Source of the DNA: Chitinophagaceae bacterium IBVUCB1
Lineage (GTDB): Bacteria > Bacteroidota > Bacteroidia > Chitinophagales > Chitinophagaceae
Direction: 5' to 3'
DNA: 64,000 bases
NCBI GenBank assembly: GCA_002127285.1
Contig: NFUW01000002.1
Location: 892,744-956,743, forward strand
In this document: in pieces, positions 1 to 7,097 of the stretch
Numbering within the stretch: the stretch's first letter is position 1
Layout of the letters: every line of letters begins with the position of its first letter
Position numbers and translations under genes: made by a program
The notes under the pieces: model-generated
Databases searched by the model: none
Seen by the model: the letters and a program-made list of their open reading frames with translations, nothing else
What the model was told of the DNA's origin: nothing

Positions 1-2
1 TG

Positions 3-728
3 CCTACAGATTTGTGGGTACCTGTAACGGCGCGCATCCCTATGCAGCAGTCGTATCAGGGAGCAGCAGGCTTTGCATATACGCACAACACAGGTATAGA
101 AGTAACGTTAGAGGGCTATTATAAAACAATGGATAATGTACTGGAATATAAAGAAGGTGCCAGCTTCTTTAACGCGGGTAGTAACTGGGAAGATAAAGTA
201 GAGGTAGGCAAAGGCTGGAGCTATGGGGGTGAACTGTTTTTGCAGAAAAAGAAAGGACGATTTACAGGCTTGATGGGTTATACACTATCGTGGACGAACA
301 GGCAGTTTGCTAACCTGAACAAAGGAGAGGCATTTCCTTACCGATACGACCGCAGGCACGACTTTAAGATTGCAGGTATATACGAATTGGCTAAGAATAT
401 AGAAGTAAGTGCCGAATGGGTATATGGTACGGGCAACGCCATCACCATGCCAATAGGATATTATAACGGACCGGACGGTGCAGCCGTACAAGTATATGGC
501 AGCCGCAATGGCTACAGGATGCCTGCTTATCATCGTGCAGATGTAAGCATCAAGTTTATGAAACGCAAACCCAACTGGGAACGCGCTTGGGTAATAGCGG
601 CGTATAATGTGTATAACAGGTACAATCCGTTTTACATCTATGCCAGCACTACACAAGGAAGGACAGTGTTTAACCAGGTGAGCCTCTTCCCCATAGTGCC
701 GTCTATCAGTTATCAATTCAAATTTTAA
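3..728 (+). CDS. TonB-dependent receptor, C-terminal part (cut by window edge)
   Basis: The frame is open from the first bases, so this is the 3' end of a larger gene whose plug domain lies outside the window. About 240 residues are visible, made of alternating polar and aromatic stretches typical of outer-membrane beta-strands, with a Tyr/Asn-rich segment near the end (NVYNRYNPFYIY). The protein ends in ...SYQFKF; a terminal Phe is the usual recognition signal for barrel insertion by the BAM machinery. Family knowledge: such receptors import bulky ligands using TonB energy. The DUF4249 lipoprotein gene follows after 24 bases, a pairing common in Bacteroidota. The ligand cannot be inferred from this fragment. 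Confidence 0.85.
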   Translation, partial: PTDLWVPVTARIPMQQSYQGAAGFAYTHNTGIEVTLEGYYKTMDNVLEYKEGASFFNAGSNWEDKVEVGKGWSYGGELFLQKKKGRFTGLMGYTLSWTNRQFANLNKGEAFPYRYDRRHDFKIAGIYELAKNIEVSAEWVYGTGNAITMPIGYYNGPDGAAVQVYGSRNGYRMPAYHRADVSIKFMKRKPNWERAWVIAAYNVYNRYNPFYIYASTTQGRTVFNQVSLFPIVPSISYQFKF

Positions 729-752
729 AACCAATACCAAAACAGATATAAG

Positions 753-1664
753 ATGAAAAGGTATTATAATATAGGTTTCATAGCCATTTTGGCATTGGCA
801 TCTTGCCAAAAAGAAATAACGGTAAACGTACCCGAGTATAAGGAAAAGCTGGTGATCAATAGTAATACGATTGTGGGCGATCCATTCAGCATATCGGTAG
901 GCAAGTCTATCGGCATATTAAAGTACAATGCACTGCAAGACCTGTATGTACGCAATGCCAGCGTAGTACTATATAAAGGCAATGTGCCTGCTGATACCAT
1001 GCGATACGATAATACTGTGGGCAAATATGTATCGGACATCATAGCCGAAGAAGGACAATCGTACAATGTGAAAGTAAACGCTGCAGGTTATAGTGAAATA
1101 TCTGCTTCTACGATAGTGCCTGCCGATGTGCCCATAGCAGGTATTCAGCGCATACGCGATGTGCGGCTGGATATAGAGGGGCAAAAGCTGGATGAGATAC
1201 GCATAACATTTAACGACCCGCCTGCCAAAGGAGACTATTATATATTGAGCATTACAAAAAGCAGTAGTGATACCATGAACGGGATAAGCCGTAGCTATTC
1301 GTGTGTCTATACAGCCGATGCAAGTATTGAGAGCGTGTATGACGAAACCATAGACCAGAATACCTGCCTGAACGGCGACGCGTTATTTATGAGAGACGCA
1401 TTGTTTAATGGTACTACCAAAGAATTGCGCCTGTATGTAAATGGTTCGTTTCTAGAGCCAACTATCATGTTCGGACAAGAGGTGAGAGCTACCCTGGTGC
1501 TGATGCATGTAACGGAAGACTTTTTCAAATTCAGAAAAACATACCAGTTTGCCTTAGATAATGAAGGTAATCCCTTTGCCGAACCAACCAATGTGCATAC
1601 GAATGTAAAGAACGGGTATGGCACATTCAGCGTGATGAGTTATGATGAGGTAGAGATAAAGTAG
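753..1664 (+). CDS. DUF4249-family lipoprotein
   Basis: 303 residues. The N-terminus is a short hydrophobic signal ending in a lipobox (LALASC, Cys18), followed by QKEITVNVPEYKEKLVINS, the start pattern of DUF4249 proteins (acidic/hydrophobic 'P-x-Y-x-x-K-L-V-I' strand, Ig-like fold). It should be a cell-envelope lipoprotein. Its position directly behind a TonB-dependent receptor gene, same strand and 24 bases apart, suggests one transcript and a surface partner for that receptor. The biochemical role of DUF4249 is not established; partnership with the receptor is inferred from context only. Confidence 0.85.
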   Translation: MKRYYNIGFIAILALASCQKEITVNVPEYKEKLVINSNTIVGDPFSISVGKSIGILKYNALQDLYVRNASVVLYKGNVPADTMRYDNTVGKYVSDIIAEEGQSYNVKVNAAGYSEISASTIVPADVPIAGIQRIRDVRLDIEGQKLDEIRITFNDPPAKGDYYILSITKSSSDTMNGISRSYSCVYTADASIESVYDETIDQNTCLNGDALFMRDALFNGTTKELRLYVNGSFLEPTIMFGQEVRATLVLMHVTEDFFKFRKTYQFALDNEGNPFAEPTNVHTNVKNGYGTFSVMSYDEVEIK

Positions 1665-1811
1665 CGGTATGCAATTTGCGATTAACCATAAGCAACATGA
1701 TTTCTTTTTTGATTTGGAACACCAAAGAATAACGTGCAGAAAAACGGGTACTACTTATTTTTTTAAGATGCCACACAGAACATCTTGAACAACATCATTT
1801 AATAATACTAC

Positions 1812-1838
1812 AAACGCCACTCAAATTGAGTGGCGTTT
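1812..1838. terminator. Hairpin terminator between DUF4249 gene and tRNA-Arg
   Basis: An 11-bp perfect stem (left arm 1812-1822, right arm 1828-1838) with a 5-base loop. T-rich sequence follows on both strands, so it can end the plus-strand receptor/lipoprotein transcript and the minus-strand tRNA-Arg transcript that converge here. The rest of 1665-1846 shows nothing I recognise. Confidence 0.8.
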
Positions 1839-1846
1839 CTTTCGAG

Positions 1847-1920
<74 letters not shown>

Positions 1921-1931
1921 AAAATGCGGTG

Positions 1932-1939
1932 CAAATCTA
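1932..1939 (-). promoter_or_regulatory. -7 box of the tRNA-Arg promoter
   Basis: On the minus strand the sequence is TAGATTTG, an exact match to the Bacteroidota -7 consensus TAnnTTTG, ending 11 bases before the tRNA 5' end. I see no clear TTTG at the expected -33 distance, so the upstream half is weak. Confidence 0.6.
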
Positions 1940-1964
1940 ATGAAATTTTGCCTTAATCAGCGGC

Positions 1965-2858
1965 TTAGTTATCGCCCCTGCCCTTGTATGGCTGCGGTAC
2001 GGGTGCTGCGCCATCTTTCAGCGCATCTATGGGTATCAGGTCTTGTACCATATTCCAATAACCGTCTACCCAGCGCAGTCCATCGTATTGCCCAGACGGT
2101 ACAAATGTATATTTGCGGTTGGGGTCGTTGGTTTCAGACTCCAGATGGTCGTAATACACGGCATTCAGTTCTGCATCCCAATTAAGAGCTACCTGTGCAT
2201 ATTTTTTGTATTCGAGTATAAAGCGGTTGATGCGTTCTTCGGGTTTGTTTTTGGAGCGTACATTGAAAACAGGTGCACCAAATACGGGGCCGTTTTCTGT
2301 TATCTCCATCGGGTCCATCAGCTTACGGCTGATGATGGGGCTTGCCGTATTGGCACCAAACATGGTGTATATTTTTCTGCCATCCACCTCTTTGGTCAGT
2401 ATGCGGTAATAGATAGCGCCAAACCATTTCCCTTTTGTCAGTACGGTATCTTCTGTCATCTTGCCGAGGTCGCCAGAGCAATCTACGAGCGGATATAGTT
2501 TCAGCATATTACCCTTCATCTGTATAGCTGCGTAGTAGCGGCGTGTATTTTCTTCAGGTGCTATTGCCCAGTTAAAGATGCGGAAGCTCTTATCATCCGG
2601 ATATATGATATTAATTCGTTTCCCGAGGCTATCGAAAGGATAATTGTAAGAGCCTTCAATCTTCAATGCACGTACCAGTTGTTTGATGATGCGCTCATTC
2701 ATCATGGGCATCTCGTCTGGTATTCGCCGCTCGTACATGGTATCAATGGCTATTACCAGCGAGTCTTCAATCGCTTTCAGCATGGCCTTATTGTCTTGCG
2801 CTCGGGCAGTGCTTACAAATAATGATAAAAGTAAAACGGGTAATACTTTATTCAACAT
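1965..2858 (-). CDS. Secreted protein of unknown function
   Basis: 297 residues. A Sec signal peptide is clear (MLNKVLPVLLLSLFVSTARA then QDN), so the mature protein is periplasmic or exported. The mature part is rich in Tyr, Trp and charged residues, has no obvious catalytic motif and no membrane segment, and ends in a Pro/Gly-rich tail. I recognise no named domain; it resembles the many conserved secreted proteins of Bacteroidota. It is monocistronic, convergent with nothing closer than tRNA-Arg and divergent from the Fe-S operon at 2975. A TAGGTTTG -7 box lies on the minus strand at 2878-2885, 20 bases before the start. Confidence 0.8.
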   Translation of the reverse strand: MLNKVLPVLLLSLFVSTARAQDNKAMLKAIEDSLVIAIDTMYERRIPDEMPMMNERIIKQLVRALKIEGSYNYPFDSLGKRINIIYPDDKSFRIFNWAIAPEENTRRYYAAIQMKGNMLKLYPLVDCSGDLGKMTEDTVLTKGKWFGAIYYRILTKEVDGRKIYTMFGANTASPIISRKLMDPMEITENGPVFGAPVFNVRSKNKPEERINRFILEYKKYAQVALNWDAELNAVYYDHLESETNDPNRKYTFVPSGQYDGLRWVDGYWNMVQDLIPIDALKDGAAPVPQPYKGRGDN

Positions 2859-2974
2859 CGGGCAGCATCATTTGCTTCAAACCTAAACAATTTCTGTCAA
2901 ACAGCGTAGCGATGATTGTTAAACTATGTTTTTAGCACAAAAGCCATTATTTTCGGGTATAAATACGTTGCTGA

Positions 2975-4303
2975 ATGCATCTTGTACAACAAATATTATT
3001 CATACTCTGCGCAGGCGTTTCCGTTTATTTTTTCAGCAAAAAAGTGGGCGAAATAAGGCGCAATATAAAATTGGGTAAAGACGAAAACCTGACAGATAAC
3101 CCATCTGCCCGCTGGCGAAACATGATATTGATGGCACTCGGACAGCAAAAAATGTTTAAGAAGCCCATTCCTGCTCTGCTGCATTTGGCGGTATATGCGG
3201 GCTTCGTCATCATCAACGTAGAGATACTGGAGATATTTCTGGATGGCATACTTGGTCAACACCGTTTGTTTGCACCTATGCTGGGTAGTTTGTATGCTTA
3301 CCTGATAGGCTTTTTTGAAGTACTGGCTGCATTGGTATTGATAGCATGTGTCATTTTCCTGATACGCAGGAATGTACTGAAAGTAAAACGCCTGAACCAA
3401 AGAGAACTGGACGGATGGCCACGCAATGATGCGAACCTGATATTGGTAACAGAAGTGGTACTGATGAGCTTGTTTTTAATAATGAATACTGCCGACCAAG
3501 TATTACAAAGCCGTGGTGCGGAGCATTATACGCTTACAGAGCCGTTTTGGATAACGTCCAACTTCACGGGTATGTTTGCAGGCTTATCTGACGGGGCATT
3601 GGTAGCCATTGAGCGTGGCGGATGGTGGCTGCACATCATCGGTGTGTTCCTGTTTCTCAACTACCTGCCATATTCCAAGCACCTGCACATCGTATTGGCA
3701 TTCCCCAACGCATACTATACACGCCTGCGCCCGCAAGGCGAGATGGCTAACATGAAAGAAATACAAAACGAAGTGCTGTATATGATGCAGCCCGAACTGG
3801 CACCAACTGCAGACGGCAGCCAACCAGCACAGCAGCGTTTTGGCGCAAGAGATGTGATGGACCTTAGCTGGAAGAATCTGCTGGATGCCTACTCTTGTAC
3901 GGAATGCGGGCGTTGTACATCTGCCTGTCCTGCCAATACTACCGGCAAAAAACTATCGCCACGCAAGATAATGATGGATACACGCGACAGGCTGGAAGAA
4001 GTGGGTAAAAACATAAGTGTCAATAAAACATTTGTAGATGATGGCAAATCGCTGGTGCACGATTATATTAGTGTAGAAGAATTACGTGCTTGCACTACTT
4101 GTCAGGCATGTGTAGAGGCTTGCCCTGTAGGTATAGAGCCATTATCTATCATCAACCAACTGCGCAGGTATCTGGTAATGGAAGAAAGCAATAGCCCGCA
4201 AGAATGGAACCTGATGTTTGGCAATGTAGAAAATAATATGGCTCCGTGGAAATTCAGTCCTGACGAACGTGATAAATGGGCAGAGGAAATGGTTAACAGT
4301 TAG
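2975..4303 (+). CDS. Membrane-bound (Fe-S) protein, HdrC-like with NarI-like membrane domain
   Basis: 442 residues. The first ~240 contain about five to six hydrophobic segments with conserved-looking His residues (GGWWLHIIGVF, SKHLHI), as in NarI/HdrE-type quinone- or haem-binding membrane domains. Two ferredoxin-type 4Fe-4S motifs follow: CTECGRCTSACP at about 308-319 and CTTCQACVEACPVG at about 373-386, as in heterodisulfide-reductase subunit C and GlpC. It heads a same-strand group with the CCG-domain protein at 4372, its likely partner. Family knowledge supports electron transfer between the membrane quinone pool and a cytosolic oxidoreductase; donor and acceptor are unknown. Start chosen at the first ATG, which begins directly before the first helix. 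Confidence 0.85.
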   Translation: MHLVQQILFILCAGVSVYFFSKKVGEIRRNIKLGKDENLTDNPSARWRNMILMALGQQKMFKKPIPALLHLAVYAGFVIINVEILEIFLDGILGQHRLFAPMLGSLYAYLIGFFEVLAALVLIACVIFLIRRNVLKVKRLNQRELDGWPRNDANLILVTEVVLMSLFLIMNTADQVLQSRGAEHYTLTEPFWITSNFTGMFAGLSDGALVAIERGGWWLHIIGVFLFLNYLPYSKHLHIVLAFPNAYYTRLRPQGEMANMKEIQNEVLYMMQPELAPTADGSQPAQQRFGARDVMDLSWKNLLDAYSCTECGRCTSACPANTTGKKLSPRKIMMDTRDRLEEVGKNISVNKTFVDDGKSLVHDYISVEELRACTTCQACVEACPVGIEPLSIINQLRRYLVMEESNSPQEWNLMFGNVENNMAPWKFSPDERDKWAEEMVNS

Positions 4304-4310
4304 GAGTTTT

Positions 4311-4343
4311 CAGTTGGCAGTTTTCGATTTGCAGTTGGCAGTT
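4311..4343. repeat. Short direct repeat CAGTTGGCAGTT x2
   Basis: The words CAGTTGGCAGTT (4311-4322) and GCAGTTGGCAGTT (4331-4343) occur twice, 20 bases apart, in the 68-base gap between the two Fe-S genes. The gap is larger than others in this operon, consistent with a small expanded repeat. Similar word-like repeats occur elsewhere in the window (see findings). Confidence 0.7.
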
Positions 4344-4371
4344 AAATAAATAACAATCAGAAAGTAAGATT

Positions 4372-5151
4372 ATGATGATAAAATCAATGGCGGAATATGC
4401 TGCGAATGGAGAGACACCAGAGGTGTTGTTTTGGGTGGGATGTGCAGGCAGCTTCGACCAACGGGCACAAAAAATAACAAAAGCATTTGCGCAGATATTA
4501 GATAAAGTAGGTGTGCAGTTTGCCATACTTGGCAAGGAAGAAATGTGTACGGGCGACCCTGCCCGCCGTAGTGGCAACGAATTTCTGTTTCAGATGATGG
4601 CGTATAACAATATACAGACCATGAATGCCTATGGGGTAAAGAAGATTGTAACAGCCTGCCCGCATTGCTTCAACGTACTGAAAAACGAATACCCTGCTTT
4701 GGGTGGAGATTATGAAGTGATACATCACACTACTTTTCTGCAACAACTGATAAACGACGGACGCATACGCCTGAAAGAAGGTGGCGAGTTTAAAGGCAAA
4801 CGTATTACCTACCACGATAGCTGCTACTTGGGGCGAGGCAATAATATATACGAAGCTCCTCGCGAGGTATTGCAGGCGCTGGACGTAGAACTGGTAGAAA
4901 TGAAACGCTGCCGTACAAACGGACTATGCTGCGGTGCAGGTGGTGCGCAAATGTTTAAGGAAGAAGAAGCCGGCAGCACACGTGTTAACTTTGAACGCTC
5001 TGAAGAAGCATTAGAAACAGGTGCTAATATCATTGCCGCTAATTGCCCTTTCTGTACTACCATGCTGACGGATGGTGTAAAGAATAAAGAAAAAGAAGAC
5101 AGCGTAATGGTGCTTGATATTGCCGAAATGGTAGCCAAGTCGTTGGCATAG
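4372..5151 (+). CDS. (Fe-S)-binding CCG-domain protein, HdrB-like
   Basis: 259 residues, soluble. It carries two cysteine-rich CCG domains (DUF224): the first with Cys24, Cys59 and the pair Cys96/Cys99 (ACPHC), the second with Cys151, the double Cys186-Cys187 (GLCCGAGGAQMF) and Cys225/Cys228 (NCPFC). In heterodisulfide reductase HdrB this arrangement binds noncubane 4Fe-4S clusters and reduces disulfide-like substrates. The first domain has MCTGD in place of a CCG pair, so only the C-terminal domain looks fully canonical. It follows the HdrC-like gene by 68 bases and precedes the membrane protein at 5160 by 8 bases, so all probably share a transcript. The physiological substrate is unknown. 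Confidence 0.85.
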   Translation: MMIKSMAEYAANGETPEVLFWVGCAGSFDQRAQKITKAFAQILDKVGVQFAILGKEEMCTGDPARRSGNEFLFQMMAYNNIQTMNAYGVKKIVTACPHCFNVLKNEYPALGGDYEVIHHTTFLQQLINDGRIRLKEGGEFKGKRITYHDSCYLGRGNNIYEAPREVLQALDVELVEMKRCRTNGLCCGAGGAQMFKEEEAGSTRVNFERSEEALETGANIIAANCPFCTTMLTDGVKNKEKEDSVMVLDIAEMVAKSLA

Positions 5152-5159
5152 AACATACT

Positions 5160-5774
5160 ATGAAACAACTATTTTCCGGAAACCCGCAAGCTAACTGGGG
5201 CAATAAAATCATTAAAGATTTAGCTTTCATCAAGCGCAAAGGCCGCTACCCTATTACATATAAGGTTATCAGCCCCATTTGTTCGGCATTGGTATTATTT
5301 ACTTTCACATGGCCTGTATTGCTGAATGGTATTGCCGCATCGGGTGACGCACCACGTTTTGCGCTGTTTATCATGCTGGCATGCTCTGCCATGATGTTGG
5401 GTATTGCCGCATATCAGTTGGTTACAGTATTCAGTTTTAAAAGAATAGAAACTACCCTTTATTTACAGGGTAATAAAGATTTACTTATCAAATTTCTGCT
5501 TTCGCAGCATTTGGCATATACACAACACCCTGATGCGCAAGAAGTATTTATGATAATCAGTAAAAACCTGAGCGTTAGTGGCGATTTCAGAGAGGTGATG
5601 GTATTTATTGCTGACGACAAGCAGATATTGATAAACAGTCATTTTTCGGGCTCACGTATTTCCATCAACCCACCATCTAAGTACTACAAGCAAATGGCCA
5701 ACAGGCTGAAGGAGTGGATAAAAACACATGCCAATACTGCCAGTACACAAGCCCTGAGCTTTAGCAAAAACTAA
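5160..5774 (+). CDS. Predicted membrane protein of unknown function
   Basis: 204 residues. Two hydrophobic segments at about 39-58 and 68-90 are separated by a short loop; the N-terminal ~35 residues are basic and the C-terminal ~110 residues are soluble with no motif I recognise. It starts 8 bases after the HdrB-like gene and is followed after 15 bases by the next ORF, so it is very likely co-transcribed with the Fe-S pair. A role as accessory or anchor subunit of that complex is a guess from context. Confidence 0.75.
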   Translation: MKQLFSGNPQANWGNKIIKDLAFIKRKGRYPITYKVISPICSALVLFTFTWPVLLNGIAASGDAPRFALFIMLACSAMMLGIAAYQLVTVFSFKRIETTLYLQGNKDLLIKFLLSQHLAYTQHPDAQEVFMIISKNLSVSGDFREVMVFIADDKQILINSHFSGSRISINPPSKYYKQMANRLKEWIKTHANTASTQALSFSKN

Positions 5775-5789
5775 CGTAACTTTGCTGTT

Positions 5790-6302
5790 ATGAACATCCT
5801 TCATTTGCCTGCATTGATACCTGCTGAATTGGCCGACCATTCGAGAGTGTGGATATACCAAAGCAACCGTCCATTTATAGAGCGCGAAGAAGCTGAGATA
5901 AACGAACAGCTATTGCAGTTTTACAGCCAATGGCAGGCACATGGCGCACCTGTAAGAGGTTGGGCAAAACTGCTTTTCAGACAGTTTGTGGTGGTGATAG
6001 CAGACGAAACAAACGTGCAGGTAAGCGGTTGCAGTACAGATGCATCGGTAAGGGTGGTAAAAAGCATAGAGCGTCAATACGACGTTAATATGTTCGACAG
6101 AATGATGCTGACCTTTCTGGTAAACGAAAAAGCAGAAATGCTGCCCTTGAACCAAGTGCAATATGCATTAGAGAAAGGTTATATAAATTGGGATACCCCA
6201 CTCTTCAACAATCTGGTGAATACAAAACAAGAATTGCTGAGCAACTGGCTGATACCGCTCAAAGATAGCTGGCTGGCAAGCAGGCTGGTAACGACTGCAT
6301 AA
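5790..6302 (+). CDS. Conserved Bacteroidota protein of unknown function
   Basis: 170 residues, soluble. Characteristic segments are SRVWIYQSNRPF near residue 20 and GCSTDASVRVVKSIE in the middle, plus NNLVNTKQELLSNW near the end. From memory, relatives in Bacteroidota genomes often carry the label 'ABC transporter ATPase', but there is no Walker A, Walker B or signature motif here, so that label is not supported. It ends the Fe-S operon, 15 bases after the membrane protein, and is closed by a strong hairpin. Function unknown. Confidence 0.8.
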   Translation: MNILHLPALIPAELADHSRVWIYQSNRPFIEREEAEINEQLLQFYSQWQAHGAPVRGWAKLLFRQFVVVIADETNVQVSGCSTDASVRVVKSIERQYDVNMFDRMMLTFLVNEKAEMLPLNQVQYALEKGYINWDTPLFNNLVNTKQELLSNWLIPLKDSWLASRLVTTA

Positions 6303-6336
6303 AAGAAATGCCATCCAAGCGGATGGCATTTCTTTT
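6301..6336. terminator. Bidirectional terminator
   Basis: A perfect 16-bp stem (6301-6316 / 6321-6336) with a 4-base loop AAGC; the arms begin with A-runs and end with T-runs, so it works on both strands. It separates the Fe-S operon from the convergent secreted-protein gene and starts inside the stop codon of the former. Confidence 0.9.
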
Positions 6337-6355
6337 ACTAATATCAATCTTTAAA

Positions 6356-6958
6356 TTATTTCAATTCTTTATCCAGAAACTTACCTAAGCCTTTGCCTGC
6401 TGTAGCGTACGCTTCTTGTATGCGTTCGCCTGTATCATAATCATTACCGCCAAAAGTACGACCCGGGCAATTCTGAACAGATATTTTGGCAATCACATTA
6501 TTGGGGTTAGCGGTTTCTACTACCCAAGCTTCGCCATCTATTTCCGCATTTTTACGGGTTATATATACGTTAAAGCCCGGCTCAGTATAAGTAGTTTTGA
6601 ATATGATGGTATATTTTTCGGTTGGGTAGTCGCCGATGTTGATGTCGCAATATTTGGCAAACAGTTCTTTGAACTGGGGTTCAAAGCGATTTTTGCGGTC
6701 GGCCTTCCAAGCCCTTGCCCAATCATCACCCTTGCCCGACTCTTTTTTGTTGTAATCTTCCTTCTTTTTGCTGATGTACTCGTCTTCCGTTTCAAACTTG
6801 CCAACGCCCATCTTGCTGTAGTCGAACTGGACATTGATTTTTTTTGCTCCTTTCAAGGCATCGAGGCTGCCATCCAACAGGCGTGCACGTTGAGCATCAG
6901 CAGTAGTGCTAACGATAAGCAGTGCTGTAACTGCAATAGAGGTTTTAATGAAATGCAT
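6356..6958 (-). CDS. Secreted protein of unknown function
   Basis: 200 residues from the chosen start, where MHFIKTSIAVTALLIVS begins a clean signal peptide cleaved near ADA-QR; a longer frame adds ten residues that spoil the signal. The mature protein is Lys/Asp rich with a strongly charged central part (KKKEDYNKKESGKGDDWAR), then a likely beta-rich region. No catalytic motif or named domain recognised. Single gene, convergent with the Fe-S operon. Confidence 0.75.
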   Translation of the reverse strand: MHFIKTSIAVTALLIVSTTADAQRARLLDGSLDALKGAKKINVQFDYSKMGVGKFETEDEYISKKKEDYNKKESGKGDDWARAWKADRKNRFEPQFKELFAKYCDINIGDYPTEKYTIIFKTTYTEPGFNVYITRKNAEIDGEAWVVETANPNNVIAKISVQNCPGRTFGGNDYDTGERIQEAYATAGKGLGKFLDKELK

Positions 6959-7065
6959 AGTTTCTGATTTTAAGTAAAATAAATACAAATGTTTACAATT
7001 TTATATACTGCAATCATTAATAAACATTAATTCTGTATGTATTTTAAGGTTTGGTGTATAAAAAA

Positions 7066-7073
7066 TACATTTG
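7066..7073 (+). promoter_or_regulatory. -7 box upstream of the topoisomerase IV gene
   Basis: TACATTTG matches TAnnTTTG exactly and lies 24 bases before the start codon at 7098. At -33 only T-rich sequence (TTTT/TTTA) is present instead of TTTG. Confidence 0.6.
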
Positions 7074-7097
7074 CACGCATAATAGAAGGATAGCGGA

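Noticed and set aside
4293-4577. 94-codon minus-strand open frame over the 4311-4343 repeat
   Set aside because: Its C-terminal NCQLQIENCQLKTPNC comes from the repeat itself and the rest is antisense to the HdrB-like gene.
5790-6302. 'ABC transporter ATPase' identity
   Set aside because: Relatives appear to be labelled that way, but the sequence has no Walker A, signature or Walker B motif, so I list it as unknown.
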